A DNA stretch of 64,000 nucleotides from Roseburia sp. (GTDB lineage Bacteria; Bacillota; Clostridia; Lachnospirales; Lachnospiraceae), in the NCBI GenBank assembly GCA_017937095.1, contig JAGBEG010000017.1, positions 186,001 to 250,000 on the forward strand, given 5' to 3'. Numbering within the stretch: position 1 is the first letter of the stretch; the number at the start of each line of letters is the position of its first letter. Shown here piece after piece: positions 46,428-56,141 of this stretch. The translations under genes were made by a program, and so were the position numbers. The notes under the pieces were generated by a model. That model ran no database searches and was not told where the DNA came from. It worked only from the letters and a program-made list of their open reading frames with translations.

Positions 46428-47039
46428 ATGGGACATGTAGTGATTACGATCGGAAGAGAGTTTGGAAGCGGCGGACACAAGATCGGGCAGCTTCTGGCAG
46501 TAAAACTGGGGATTCCCTATTATGACAGGGAGCTTCTGATGCTGTCTGCGCAAAGAGGCGGGCTGGATGAAAAGAAATTGGAAAAATACGATGAGAAAAA
46601 GCACAATCCTTACCTGTATGAGGTGAATTATGAAGGCAATGCGTATGCCCAAAAGGGCGTTTCCGTGCAGGACGCACTTTTCGCATTGCAAAGTGAGATT
46701 ATACGGGAAATCGGTGAAAACATGGATGCGGTGATCGTCGGACGGTGTGCGGATGCTGTGCTTGGGGAAGCGGGCATAAAAACGGTCAGCGTTTTTGTGG
46801 CAGCACCTTTTGAGATGAGGGTAAAGCGGACGATGGAACTGGAGGAAATCGATGAAAAGACGGCGGCGGCCATGACGAGAAAAAAGGACAAGAGGCGTAA
46901 GCAGTATTATGAGAGCCGCACCGGAAAACGCTGGGGTGCGCCGGAATCTTACGATATGTATTTTGACGCGGGAAAGCAGTTACCGGATGAGATTGCCGAA
47001 CAGATTGTACAGATGTATCAAAGTGTAAAAAAGAACTGA
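46428..47039 (+). CDS. cytidylate-kinase-like family protein
   Basis: 203 aa. P-loop ITIGREFGSGGHKIGQ at 6-21, then YYDRELL and AVIVGRCADAVL; this is the Cytidylate_kin2 family. It is distinct from housekeeping Cmk, which has a longer NMP-binding domain. The nucleotide substrate is uncertain. 11 nt after the heptad-repeat gene, so part of the MMPL operon. Confidence 0.85.
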   Translation: MGHVVITIGREFGSGGHKIGQLLAVKLGIPYYDRELLMLSAQRGGLDEKKLEKYDEKKHNPYLYEVNYEGNAYAQKGVSVQDALFALQSEIIREIGENMDAVIVGRCADAVLGEAGIKTVSVFVAAPFEMRVKRTMELEEIDEKTAAAMTRKKDKRRKQYYESRTGKRWGAPESYDMYFDAGKQLPDEIAEQIVQMYQSVKKN

Positions 47040-47068
47040 GCCATACAGTCACAAAAGGGATATGGCGG

Positions 47069-47097
47069 TTGTAAAATGCTCTTCTTTTCGTTATAAT
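47069..47097 (+). promoter_or_regulatory. promoter of 4-TM coiled-coil protein gene
   Basis: TTGTAA (47069-47074), a 17-nt spacer, TATAAT (47092-47097), 34 nt before ATG 47132. Confidence 0.7.
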
Positions 47098-47131
47098 TAG
47101 GGAAGTACAAACGAGAAGGGGAGCATTTACT

Positions 47132-48289
47132 ATGCAGGCAGAAGAGAAGCAGAAGGAAACAGGCGAGACGCCGGAGGAAATAAAGGAAACGCCGGAGAAA
47201 GGCGCAGGCGGGCAGGAGAAAAGCGCAGGAGAGCCGGAAGAGAAGCAGGCGGAAGCAGGCGATAAGCGGAAAGAGGTTGAAAGCGCCGGAGCGGAAATCG
47301 TTGACGCGGGAGCGAAAGAACCGCAGGCGGCAGTCCGGATTACCGATGCAGAGCCGGATTATTCCGGTATCGAGGTGAAGAATCCGCGCATTGGCAAGGT
47401 GTTAAAGCTGCAGGAAGAAGCCAGACGCCAGAATGAAATTGAAAAGCTGCGCAGCAGGCGTATCCGTCAGGAGCAGGAATATATTGATAAGATGAGCCTT
47501 ACCGTGGAAGAGCATCTGCGGGAGACAAAGGAAGAGCAGCAATACAACGAGCAGTTCGAGGAGCGCATCCGCTATGAAGTCTACCGCATGCACGGCATCA
47601 GCGAGGATAAGCTGCAGGGGATGACCGAGTACCGCAGGGCGTGGTATCAGGGCGCGGCGTTCGCGCTGTTTTTCCTGTCTCTGGTGCTGATCGTTCTCTG
47701 CGGCGTGCTGCACGGCTTTGGCTCGGAAATCTGTATTTTTATGGCGTTCTATACGGCAATCGAGGGAGCGCTTTTGTCCAACGGAAGGAAGCAGGCTTTT
47801 ATTTTTGAGATTCTTACGAAGGTACTCTACCTTGCATTGTTCCCGACGATGATGGTGGCGTTCGTCTGCTATGAGCTTGGGTTTGAGGAGTATGCGGTTT
47901 TAGTACCGATTTTTACAGTTGCGGGCGTGGTTGTGCTTATCATCGGCGCGATTTCTTATTTCCTCTACGACCCGTACCGGGCAGACCGCAGGAACCGCAA
48001 AAAGGCAAATTCTTATATCAGGGAAATCGAGCGCGCCGCGCTAAAGGAAGTGCGCCTGAAAGAGAAGGAGTTCGCAAAGCAGGAGAAAAAGAAGGAAAAG
48101 CGTTCCGAGAAGGAAGCGGTGCGTCAGAAAAAGGAAGAGGAAGCAGCGGAAAAGAAAAGACAAAAGAACGAAGAGCGCGCCGCGCGCAGGGAAAGGCGCA
48201 AAACGTGGCGGGAGGAGAAGAAAGCTGCGCTGCCGTTTGGAAAGAAACGGGATGTGGCGGAAGAAGAGCAAGGGGATGGGCGCATGTAA
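47132..48289 (+). CDS. uncharacterised 4-TM protein with charged termini
   Basis: 385 aa, family not recognised. N-terminal 100 residues are Glu/Ala/Lys-rich and disordered, a coiled coil follows (about 90-165, RRQNEIEKLRSRRIRQEQEY), then four membrane helices (about 172-285), then a Lys/Arg/Glu coiled tail of 85 residues. Both charged ends are expected in the cytosol. It has its own promoter and no obvious operon partner. Confidence 0.6.
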   Translation: MQAEEKQKETGETPEEIKETPEKGAGGQEKSAGEPEEKQAEAGDKRKEVESAGAEIVDAGAKEPQAAVRITDAEPDYSGIEVKNPRIGKVLKLQEEARRQNEIEKLRSRRIRQEQEYIDKMSLTVEEHLRETKEEQQYNEQFEERIRYEVYRMHGISEDKLQGMTEYRRAWYQGAAFALFFLSLVLIVLCGVLHGFGSEICIFMAFYTAIEGALLSNGRKQAFIFEILTKVLYLALFPTMMVAFVCYELGFEEYAVLVPIFTVAGVVVLIIGAISYFLYDPYRADRRNRKKANSYIREIERAALKEVRLKEKEFAKQEKKKEKRSEKEAVRQKKEEEAAEKKRQKNEERAARRERRKTWREEKKAALPFGKKRDVAEEEQGDGRM

Positions 48290-48356
48290 TAAAATGCCGG
48301 ACAAGAGTAGGATGAGAACATAAAAAAAGCGTACCAGAACGCGGAAATGAGGGAAA

Positions 48357-50060
48357 ATGACAGATTTTAAATTTTCAACACTGGAATATCACAGACCGGA
48401 TTTTAAGAAGCTTGAGACGATTGCGGAGGAGATGACAGAGCGGGTACAAAAAGCCGCCTCTTATGAGGAAGTAAAGCAGATCATGAAGGAGATGGAGGAG
48501 CTTTCCGACGATCTTTCCACTGACATGGTGATCGCTTCGATTCGTCATACGTTAGATACGACCGATGAATATTATGAGAAGGAAGACGAATATATTAATA
48601 ATACGATGCCGACCGTGATGCCGAAGCTTCTGGCATACGATGATGCAGTTATGAACTGTGCGTTCCGCGAGGACATTGAGAAGGAGTATGGAAAGCAGTA
48701 TTTTGTACAGAAGGATCTGAACAAGAAGACCTTCTGTGAGGCGAATATTCCGCTGATGCAACAGGAAGCGAAGCTGACGAATGAGTACCAGAAGATTATG
48801 GCGACCGCGGCAATTAAGTTCGACGGAAAGACGCTCAATCTCTACGGCGTACAGAAATATTTTGAGCATGAGGACCGCAAGGTGCGGCGGGCGGCGGTCA
48901 AGGCTTATTCTGATTTCTATCACAGCAATGAGCAGCGCCTTGAGGAAATCTGGGATGAGCTTATCACGATCCGTAATCAGATGGGAAAGAATCTCGGATT
49001 CCCGAATTTCATTCCGGTAGGCTATATGCAGCAGGGGCGCACCGATTACGGTCAGAAAGAGGTCGAGTCGTTCCGCGAACAGGTGCTTACGGAGATCGTA
49101 CCGATCTGTGAGAAGTTATATGAGGCGCAGGCAAAGCGCCTTGGCGTTGATTCGCTGATGTTTTACGATGAGAAGCGGGTATTCCCCGACGGAAATGCCG
49201 TTCCGGCGGGCGACGACGATTTCATGGTGGAAGAAGCGCGTAAGATGTATCATGAGATCAGCCCTGAGACAGGCGAGTTCATTGATTTTATGATCGATCA
49301 TGAACTGATGGACCTGAAAAATAAGCCGGGCAAGGCGTCCACGGGTTATATGACATCGTTGAATCGCTATAAAGCGCCGTTTGTATTTTCCTGTTTCAAT
49401 CAGACGATTGCCGATATGCAGGTCTTAACGCATGAGCTCGGACACGCGTTTGCGGGCTACATGGCGATGCGCAGCCAGCCGATTTCCGATTACTATTCGG
49501 AGTCCACGGATATTGCGGAGATTCACTCGATGTCGATGGAGCAGTTCTCCTATCCGTATGCGGAGCGTTTCTTCGGCGAACAGGCGGATAAGTTCCGTTT
49601 TGCGCATTTGCAGGAGGCAATCACATTTGTGCCGTTCGGCGTGGCAGTCGATGAATTTCAGCATATCTGTTATGCGAATCCGGGAATGACGCCGAAGGAG
49701 CGCACGCTTGCATGGAAGAAGTTAGAGGAGAAATATATGCCGTGGCGCAAATATGATGCGGACGATTTCTTTGACCGCGGCGGTTTCTGGTATCATAAGC
49801 TGCACATTTACCTCTATCCGTTCTATTACATCAACTATACCTTAACGACGATGGGAGCGATGGAGTTCAAGAAAAAGAATTACGAGAATCACGAGAAGGC
49901 ATGGCAGGATTATCTGAATCTGTGCAAATGCGGCGGCAGCATGAGCTATCTTGAGACATTAAAATACGCGAACCTCAGGAGTCCGTTCGAACAGGGAAGC
50001 GTGAAAAATGCCATCAGCGTAGCGAAAGATGAGCTGTTTGAAAGCCCGTATATGAAGTAG
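48357..50060 (+). CDS. M3-family oligoendopeptidase (PepF-like)
   Basis: 567 aa cytosolic zinc metallopeptidase. Zinc motif His359-Glu360-x-x-His363 (LTHELGHAFAGY) and third ligand Glu in ESTDIAEIHSMSMEQF; the C-terminal GGFWYHKLHIYLYPFYYINY stretch is typical of M3 oligoendopeptidases. It degrades short peptides. Start ATG 48357 after GAGGGAAA. Confidence 0.93.
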   Translation: MTDFKFSTLEYHRPDFKKLETIAEEMTERVQKAASYEEVKQIMKEMEELSDDLSTDMVIASIRHTLDTTDEYYEKEDEYINNTMPTVMPKLLAYDDAVMNCAFREDIEKEYGKQYFVQKDLNKKTFCEANIPLMQQEAKLTNEYQKIMATAAIKFDGKTLNLYGVQKYFEHEDRKVRRAAVKAYSDFYHSNEQRLEEIWDELITIRNQMGKNLGFPNFIPVGYMQQGRTDYGQKEVESFREQVLTEIVPICEKLYEAQAKRLGVDSLMFYDEKRVFPDGNAVPAGDDDFMVEEARKMYHEISPETGEFIDFMIDHELMDLKNKPGKASTGYMTSLNRYKAPFVFSCFNQTIADMQVLTHELGHAFAGYMAMRSQPISDYYSESTDIAEIHSMSMEQFSYPYAERFFGEQADKFRFAHLQEAITFVPFGVAVDEFQHICYANPGMTPKERTLAWKKLEEKYMPWRKYDADDFFDRGGFWYHKLHIYLYPFYYINYTLTTMGAMEFKKKNYENHEKAWQDYLNLCKCGGSMSYLETLKYANLRSPFEQGSVKNAISVAKDELFESPYMK

Positions 50061-50134
50061 GCGGGCGGCAAAGGACGCCGGGATTTGGTGGAAGAGAAGA
50101 CACGATTGAGGAAGTAGGGAAGAGGGAGAATCAT

Positions 50135-50446
50135 ATGGAAGAATTATTGGAAGTGACAAGAAAGCAGCTTCGGTTTCAGAAGATCATCAGTGCACTGCTC
50201 GCAGTCATCATCGTTATGCTGCTTGCAGCGGGCGTGATGTTTGTGCGCCAGATGAATCAGATGACGACGGCGATGAATGAGGCGGTCGAAAAGCTGCAGG
50301 ATATCGACGTGGAGGGCATTAACGATGCGATTTCCTCCACACAGGAGATGCTTGAGAGCGTGGATGAATTTTCTGCTGCGGTGGATCAGGTAACAGAGCG
50401 CGTGCAGGATTTTGATACGTGGATGTCCGGTATCTTTGGAAATTAA
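50135..50446 (+). CDS. small single-span membrane protein with coiled coil
   Basis: 103 aa; ATG 50135 after AGGGAGAA. One membrane helix (about 18-40) and an amphipathic, partly coiled C-terminal domain (VEKLQDIDVEGINDAISS). It resembles DUF948/MCP-like helical proteins only in shape. No function can be assigned. It ends on the first arm of a bidirectional terminator. Confidence 0.6.
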   Translation: MEELLEVTRKQLRFQKIISALLAVIIVMLLAAGVMFVRQMNQMTTAMNEAVEKLQDIDVEGINDAISSTQEMLESVDEFSAAVDQVTERVQDFDTWMSGIFGN

Positions 50447-50490
50447 AAAGGAAACGCGGTTCGCCTAACGGCGGGTCGCGTTTCCTTTTT
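50445..50490. terminator. bidirectional terminator shared by convergent genes
   Basis: 14-bp perfect stem AAAAAGGAAACGCG (50445-50458) with CGCGTTTCCTTTTT (50477-50490), U-tracts on both strands. It overlaps the stop codon of the plus-strand gene and the last codons and stop of the minus-strand flavin reductase. Confidence 0.9.
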
Positions 50491-51190
50491 TACCGGCAGA
50501 TTTCGAAGTTTTGCTGCCCCGAGTTGAAGCTTTGCCCGTGGGCTTTGCAGCGCTGCTGCTTCGAGTTGAAGCTTTGCTTGCGGGCTTTGCAGCTTTTCTT
50601 GCTACACTGTAGCCGAAGCTGCCAAGCTTCTTCCCGAGCAGAAAATATTCGCCGTGGGAGTAAGTGACAAGCCCGGTATCATTTAAATGAAACTTGCCGC
50701 GCTCGTCCATGTAGGCGTCGTCGATTGTGACCGCGACGACGTCGGCGAGAATCAGATGGTGGCTTCCGAGCGGCAGAATCTGGCGCACCCTGCACTCGAT
50801 ATTGACCGGGCTCTCGGCAATGCCGGGAGCGGACACCTCGCGGGAGGGCAGGGGTGTTAAATGCATTTCTTTAAACTTATCGACGTCTCTGCCGGAGCGC
50901 ACGCCGCAGTAGTCGGTAGCGGAAACGAGCGCTTCCGTCGTCAGATTTACGACAAATTCACCGGACTGCTCGATTATGTGGTAGGAGTAGCGCTCCGGGC
51001 GCACCGAGATACCAAGCATCGGCGGATTCGTGCAGACCGTTCCCGCCCATGCGACCGTGATGATATTCGGTTTTCCCTGCAGGGCGGGGTTCTTGCATTC
51101 CGGGTCAATGTCGTCCTTGTACTGGCAGCTCACCATCACGGCGGGCAGGGGATAGAGCATATTCCCCGGTTTGAATGCGGATTTTGACAT
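50465..51190 (-). CDS. flavin reductase-like FMN-binding protein with basic tail
   Basis: 241 aa. The flavin reductase-like split barrel (about 5-195) shows PNIITVAWAGTVCTNPPML, RYSYHIIEQSGEFVVNL and DYCGVRSGRDVDKF; it binds FMN and commonly serves as a flavin reductase or related electron carrier. The last 40 or so residues are Ala/Lys/Ser/Thr/Arg-rich with a repeat (KPASKASTRSSSAAKPTGKASTRG broken in two), unusual for the family and histone-like in composition. The end of the gene is inside the terminator stem. Confidence 0.88.
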   Translation of the reverse strand: MSKSAFKPGNMLYPLPAVMVSCQYKDDIDPECKNPALQGKPNIITVAWAGTVCTNPPMLGISVRPERYSYHIIEQSGEFVVNLTTEALVSATDYCGVRSGRDVDKFKEMHLTPLPSREVSAPGIAESPVNIECRVRQILPLGSHHLILADVVAVTIDDAYMDERGKFHLNDTGLVTYSHGEYFLLGKKLGSFGYSVARKAAKPASKASTRSSSAAKPTGKASTRGSKTSKSAGKKGNATRR

Positions 51191-51297
51191 AGTAATTCCT
51201 TTCGTTTACATAATGTATAATGTATGATGTATCTGCTTCATACGCGAGCACTGCGTTTCCGAATCATGCATTCATTGATTGCAGATGCAAAATCATA

Positions 51298-51813
51298 TCA
51301 CTTCATCAGAATATCCATCAGATAAGCGTAGACATCTTCGTTCTGTTTCTTCCAGTTGTTGCAGACAGCCTCCGCCTGTTCCTTATTCCTGACGGTCAGC
51401 GTGAGGTCGATCAGATTGGCATCGTGCACGCGGAACTGGCAGCGCACCGCGTAGTCCTGATTTGGCGTTTTGTAGTAGTCTGCGATGATGGAGTTGACCG
51501 TGCGCAGTTCCAGCTTGTTCTTCTCAAAATAGGTGATCGTGTCGTGCTCAATGGCGTCCGTGATCTTGTCGCGGAAAAAGCCGAGCGTCTCTTTTCCGGC
51601 TGCCGTGATGTAGTACTGGGTGTTGCTGTGGGTGGATTCCGTGCGGATCAGGCCGGAGTCGGTGAGGTCGTTTAAGACCTGTTGTACACGGAAATAATCG
51701 GTGTATTCCTGCTCGAGAAAAAAGTCGGAAATCTGTGTATTCGTCAGTGGAAAATCCACCTTATCGAGCATGTTTAAAATGGTAAGCTTATATATGGTAA
51801 ATGGTTCAGCCAT
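51298..51813 (-). CDS. DUF4364 family winged-helix-like protein
   Basis: 171 aa. Starts MAEPFTIYKLTILNML and has a PadR-like winged-helix region (TNTQISDFFLEQEYT, DLTDSGLI) characteristic of DUF4364. Regulatory role likely but unproven. Its start overlaps the radical SAM gene end by 8 nt (same strand), so they are coupled. Confidence 0.85.
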   Translation of the reverse strand: MAEPFTIYKLTILNMLDKVDFPLTNTQISDFFLEQEYTDYFRVQQVLNDLTDSGLIRTESTHSNTQYYITAAGKETLGFFRDKITDAIEHDTITYFEKNKLELRTVNSIIADYYKTPNQDYAVRCQFRVHDANLIDLTLTVRNKEQAEAVCNNWKKQNEDVYAYLMDILMK

Positions 51814-52798
51814 GTGATTCCTCGTTTCTATAATATTTTCCCTGCCAGATATTTCGTTCGCGCATACGCTTTTGAATCGTGTTCAAAACGCGTTTTTTGT
51901 CTGTGCTCCACAGCGGTGCGATAAGAAGGCTTCGCGGTCCGTCCCCGGTAAGGCGGTGTATCACCATTTCCGGCGGGAGCAGTGCGAGACAGTCGATGAC
52001 AAAATCGCAGTATTCTTCCAGTGAAAAGAGCGGGAACGGTTCTTTTTCATAGAGTGTTCCCAGATCGGTATTTTTTAACACGTGGAGCAGTTGAAGCTTT
52101 ATGCCGAAAACCGGAAGTCCTGCGACATAGGAGACGGATGCGCGCATCATTTCTAAAGTCTCGTTCGGAAGTCCCAAAATCAAATGCGTGATTACGTCGA
52201 TTCCGCGGGAATGCAGGTCGGATACGGCTTTCTCATACTGTGCGAGCGTAAAGCCGCTTCTTATCGCGCGAAGCGTGTCGGCATGGATCGTCTGTAGACC
52301 AAGCTCCACCCAGACGGGCTTCACCTGATTTAATTCCTCTAACAGATCAAGAACCGGTTCGGGCAGACAGTCGCAGCGCGTCGCGACAGAGAGTGCGACG
52401 ATATCGGGATGAAAAAGCGCCTCTGTGAACAGGGAACGCAGCACGTCTACAGGGGCGTAAGTATTGGTGTATGCCTGAAAATAGGCGATATATTTGCGGC
52501 AGTCAGACTTTTTTTGTATGCGTTCCTTTGCCTGTGCGATCTGCTCTGTGACAGAGAGCGTGGGAGCGGACGCGAAATCGCCGCTTCCTCCGGCGCTGCA
52601 GAAAATACAGCCGCGTGTGTCAAGGCTGCCGTCGCGGTTGGGGCAGGTCATACCGCCGTTTAAGGAAAGGCGGTAGACCTTTTCACCAAAGGTATTCTTA
52701 AGGTATGCATCTAAGGAGTAATAACGCCTGTCTCCCCAGAATGCGGGATAGGGACGTTTACATGAGTCTGTGGAACGGTCCGTCATAGAAGCATTCAT
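51806..52798 (-). CDS. YhcC-type radical SAM protein (TIGR01212)
   Basis: 330 aa. The [4Fe-4S]/SAM-binding set is Cys52, Cys64 and Cys67 in CPNRDGSLDTRGCIFC, the YhcC pattern rather than CxxxCxxC. Further family stretches are YIAYFQAYTNTYAP and VWVELGLQTIHADTL. The reaction is unknown; relatives may modify tRNA. 12 nt downstream of the malic enzyme. Confidence 0.9.
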   Translation of the reverse strand: MNASMTDRSTDSCKRPYPAFWGDRRYYSLDAYLKNTFGEKVYRLSLNGGMTCPNRDGSLDTRGCIFCSAGGSGDFASAPTLSVTEQIAQAKERIQKKSDCRKYIAYFQAYTNTYAPVDVLRSLFTEALFHPDIVALSVATRCDCLPEPVLDLLEELNQVKPVWVELGLQTIHADTLRAIRSGFTLAQYEKAVSDLHSRGIDVITHLILGLPNETLEMMRASVSYVAGLPVFGIKLQLLHVLKNTDLGTLYEKEPFPLFSLEEYCDFVIDCLALLPPEMVIHRLTGDGPRSLLIAPLWSTDKKRVLNTIQKRMRERNIWQGKYYRNEESHG

Positions 52799-52810
52799 GA
52801 AAACCCCCGC

Positions 52811-53980
52811 TTAGCGAACGATGTGGGACTTTACAGCCTCGCTTACCACCTCGGCAACGCGCGGATCGAAAGCCTCCGGCATGATGAACTCATCGGATAG
52901 CTGCTCGTCGGATACAAGTCCCGCAATCGCTTCGGCGGCTGCAAGCTTCATTTCCTCTGTAATCTGGGTCGCGCGTCCTTCGAGCGCACCCTTAAAGATG
53001 CCCGGGAAAGCCACCACATTGTTGACCTGATTCGGGAAATCGCTTCGTCCGGTTCCGACGATTCTGGCGCCTGCCGCTTTTGCCGCATCCGGCATGATCT
53101 CGGGAACCGGATTTGCCATGGCAAAGAGGATGGAATCGCGGTTCATCGATGCGACCATTTCGGGGGTCACAATGTTCGGAGCGGAGACTCCGACGAAGAT
53201 ATCTGCGCCGACTAACGCGTCTGCGAGTGTTCCGTGCTGGTTGGAGAGATTCGTCACCTCAGTCATTTTCTGCTGCATCCAGTTCAAGTTCGGGTAGTCC
53301 TTTCCGATGATGCCCTCGCGGTCGCACATTGTAACGTTTTTAAAGCCGTAGGTGAGCAGAAGCTTTGTGATCGCAACGCCTGCGGAGCCTGCACCGTTTA
53401 CAACGACGCGGCAGTCTTCCTTTTTCTTTCCGGTGACACGCAGTCCGTTGATGATTCCGGCGAGTACGACGATGGCGGTGCCGTGCTGGTCGTCGTGGAA
53501 TACCGGGATATCGAGCATTTCCTTTAAGCGCTCCTCAATCTCAAAGCAGCGGGGAGCAGAGATGTCCTCTAAGTTGATGCCGCCGTAAGCCGGGGCGATA
53601 TTCTTGATCGTTGTAATGATTTCTTCGGTATCCTGCGTGTCAAGGCAGATCGGAACGGCGTTGACATTGCCGAATTCCTTGAAGAGGACGCATTTGCCCT
53701 CCATGACCGGCATGGCGGCGTAGGCGCCGATATTTCCAAGACCGAGAACGGCGCTTCCGTCGGAGATGACAGCTACCGTATTGGCTTTCATGGTGTATGT
53801 ATACGCCGCTTCTTTATTTTCAGCAATGACCTTACACGGCTCCGCAACGCCCGGCGTGTACGCAATCGCCAGATCCTCTCTCGAATTGACCTTGGACTTG
53901 GCGATGGTCTCGAGCTTGCCGTTCCATTTCTCGTGCATGAGCAGCGCCTTTTCGGCGTTATTTAATGTCTGATTTTCCAT
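52811..53980 (-). CDS. malic enzyme (NAD(P)-dependent, short bacterial form)
   Basis: 389 aa; converts malate to pyruvate and CO2. Catalytic Tyr in AIAYTPGVAEPC, metal/substrate region FHDDQHGTAIVVLAG, nucleotide fold VVNGAGSAGVAITKLL. There is no C-terminal phosphotransacetylase domain, so this is the short form. Start ATG at 53980 with AGGAG just upstream on the minus strand. First gene of the minus-strand group. Confidence 0.94.
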   Translation of the reverse strand: MENQTLNNAEKALLMHEKWNGKLETIAKSKVNSREDLAIAYTPGVAEPCKVIAENKEAAYTYTMKANTVAVISDGSAVLGLGNIGAYAAMPVMEGKCVLFKEFGNVNAVPICLDTQDTEEIITTIKNIAPAYGGINLEDISAPRCFEIEERLKEMLDIPVFHDDQHGTAIVVLAGIINGLRVTGKKKEDCRVVVNGAGSAGVAITKLLLTYGFKNVTMCDREGIIGKDYPNLNWMQQKMTEVTNLSNQHGTLADALVGADIFVGVSAPNIVTPEMVASMNRDSILFAMANPVPEIMPDAAKAAGARIVGTGRSDFPNQVNNVVAFPGIFKGALEGRATQITEEMKLAAAEAIAGLVSDEQLSDEFIMPEAFDPRVAEVVSEAVKSHIVR

Positions 53981-54098
53981 AATGTAATTCTCCTGTTTGT
54001 ATGAATGTACTTTTAATATAGAAATAACAGTTCAATCATACCATTATCAATTTCACAAATCAAGAAAATTAGGACTTCCTATTTTGAAAAAAGTATTG

Positions 54099-54104
54099 TA
54101 TAAT
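54099..54104 (+). promoter_or_regulatory. -10 box of rho promoter
   Basis: TATAAT at 54099-54104 in an AT-rich divergent region. The -35 17 nt upstream is poor (TTCCTA), so the promoter is tentative. Confidence 0.4.
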
Positions 54105-54210
54105 ACGAATATCGTAAATTCATTTTGTCGGTTCAGACACGATTCCCAGAACGTATGAGAGAATAGCAGGAATAGAGAAAACAGAGAGCGTAGAGAATAG
54201 GAGAATTTGA

Positions 54211-55962
54211 ATGAGAGAAAAATATGAGAGCTTGTCGGCGGTTGTACTAAAGGATCTGGCAAGGGCGAGAGGTCTTAAGAATATTTCCAGCATGAAGAAG
54301 AGTGATCTGGTGGAATTGATGCTGGCGGAGGACGAGCGTCAGGCGAAGGAGCGCGGAGAGCAGGCGCAGACGAAGGAATATGGAGAGCAGGCGCAGACAA
54401 AGGAACACGGAGAGCAGGCGCAGGAAAAGGAACACGGGGAGCGTGTGCAGGCAAATGAGAGCGTGCGCGAGAGCACAAGGGAGAGTACCGGCAGACGTGA
54501 GAGCGCAGGAACACGTGTGAGACGACCGATTGCGCGTGAGAATGCAGGAGGCTATGAGAGCGCAGGATCGAGAGAGCGCATGGGCGCACGGGAAAACGGC
54601 GGAACGCGTGAGAATGCGGGAGGCTATGAGAGCGCAGGGGCGAGAGAGCGCACGGGCGCACGGGAAAACGGAACGCGTGAGAATACGGGAAGTTATGAGA
54701 GTGCAGGCACGCGCGAGAACGGAAGAGAGAATAGCAGCACGAGGGAGAACGCAAGAGAAAGCGCAGGCGCGAGAGAAAACTCCGGGGAGACGGGAAGAGA
54801 TAATACCGCACCGGATGAGACGATCATGAATCTGGACAGCGGAATCACGGCGAACGGTATCTTAGAGGTCATGCCGGACGGTTATGGCTTTATCCGCTGT
54901 GCGAATTATCTGCCGGGCGAGAACGACGTCTATGTCTCTCCGTCACAGATTCGCAAGTTCAATCTGAAAACAGGAGACATTATCAGCGGAAATACCCGTG
55001 TGAAAACACAGCAGGAGAAGTTTTCCGCCCTGCTTTATGTGACAACGGTGAACGGATATCATCCGAGCGTTGCGCAGAAGCGGAAGAACTTCGAGGATCT
55101 GACGCCGATTTTCCCGAATCAGCGCATCCGTCTGGAACATCCGGGCAGCAGCGTGGCAATGCGCATCGTGGATCTGGTGTCTCCGATCGGCAAGGGGCAG
55201 CGTGGTATGATCGTATCGCAGCCGAAGGCAGGTAAGACGACGCTGTTAAAGGAAATCGCAAAGTCTGTGACTATGAGCAATCCGAAGATGCATCTGATCA
55301 TTCTGCTGATTGACGAGCGTCCGGAGGAAGTGACGGATATCAAAGAGGCAATCGTGGGCGACAATGTGGAGGTCATTTATTCGACATTCGACGAATTGCC
55401 GGAGCACCATAAGCGCGTTTCGGAAATGGTCATCGAGCGGGCGAAGCGCCTTGTGGAGCACGGAAGGGACGTCATGATCCTGCTCGACAGCATCACGAGA
55501 CTTGCCCGGGCGTATAACCTGACGGTTCCGCCAAGCGGACGTACCTTATCCGGCGGTCTTGACCCGGCGGCGCTTCATATGCCGAAGCGTTTCTTCGGAG
55601 CTGCGCGAAATATGCGGGAGGGCGGAAGCCTTACGATTCTTGCGACCGCGCTCGTGGACACCGGAAGCAAGATGGATGACGTTGTATTCGAGGAGTTCAA
55701 GGGTACGGGCAACATGGAGCTCGTGCTTGACCGCAAGCTTTCCGAGAAGCGTGTATTTCCGGCAATTGATATTGTCAAATCCGGTACGCGCCGCGACGAT
55801 CTGCTGCTTGATCCGCAGGAGCAGGAGGCGGTTGACATCATGCACAAGGCAATCAACGGAATGCGCACGGATGACGCCGTTGAGAACATATTAAATATGT
55901 TTGCGCGCACCAGAAACAACCAGGAATTTATCAGTATGGTAAAAAAGACGAGAATTATTTAA
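54211..55962 (+). CDS. rho: transcription termination factor Rho with long disordered insert
   Basis: 583 aa. N-terminal Rho helix bundle (1-43, [20 protein letters not shown]); then about 160 residues of repetitive Glu/Arg/Gly/Ala/Asn sequence; the RNA-binding cold-shock domain (about 210-285, [15 protein letters not shown]); and the RecA-like ATPase with Walker [12 protein letters not shown] near 340, Walker [17 protein letters not shown] and Q/R-loop regions. All core motifs are intact. Insert-bearing Rho proteins occur in other bacteria and can promote condensates or altered RNA binding; this has not been shown here. Confidence 0.95.
   Translation: MREKYESLSAVVLKDLARARGLKNISSMKKSDLVELMLAEDERQAKERGEQAQTKEYGEQAQTKEHGEQAQEKEHGERVQANESVRESTRESTGRRESAGTRVRRPIARENAGGYESAGSRERMGARENGGTRENAGGYESAGARERTGARENGTRENTGSYESAGTRENGRENSSTRENARESAGARENSGETGRDNTAPDETIMNLDSGITANGILEVMPDGYGFIRCANYLPGENDVYVSPSQIRKFNLKTGDIISGNTRVKTQQEKFSALLYVTTVNGYHPSVAQKRKNFEDLTPIFPNQRIRLEHPGSSVAMRIVDLVSPIGKGQRGMIVSQPKAGKTTLLKEIAKSVTMSNPKMHLIILLIDERPEEVTDIKEAIVGDNVEVIYSTFDELPEHHKRVSEMVIERAKRLVEHGRDVMILLDSITRLARAYNLTVPPSGRTLSGGLDPAALHMPKRFFGAARNMREGGSLTILATALVDTGSKMDDVVFEEFKGTGNMELVLDRKLSEKRVFPAIDIVKSGTRRDDLLLDPQEQEAVDIMHKAINGMRTDDAVENILNMFARTRNNQEFISMVKKTRII
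54541..54720 (+). repeat. 72-bp tandem repeats inside rho
   Basis: Copies start at 54541 and 54613, the second shortened by one codon, and a diverged third begins near 54682. They encode [17 protein letters not shown]-like units. An 8-residue unit (GEQAQTKE-type) repeats just before, at about 54350-54440. Insert length should vary between strains. Confidence 0.8.
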
Positions 55963-55989
55963 AAAAGACGGGAATTATAAAAAAACGGC

Positions 55990-56018
55990 TTGATTTTACA
56001 GGGGTTATATGTTAAACT
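55990..56018 (+). promoter_or_regulatory. putative promoter of rpmE
   Basis: TTGATT (55990-55995), a 17-nt spacer, TAAACT (56013-56018), leaving a leader of about 115 nt before ATG 56142. In Firmicutes such leaders can bind L31 itself; no pairing pattern was clear enough to call. Confidence 0.45.
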
Positions 56019-56141
56019 AATACCGCTGTTTATTCGGGACGATCTCTTGCAGGAAGTACCATATGCGGATCGGGTATACGGGTACAAAGAGATTTGGAAC
56101 AGGGCAACTATAAAACGATAAGAATATAAAGAGGTGAAATC

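Noticed and set aside
54350-54720. Regular repeats in rho considered as a CRISPR or satellite
   Set aside because: The repeats are in frame, code for a disordered protein insert, have no unique spacers, and no cas genes are near.
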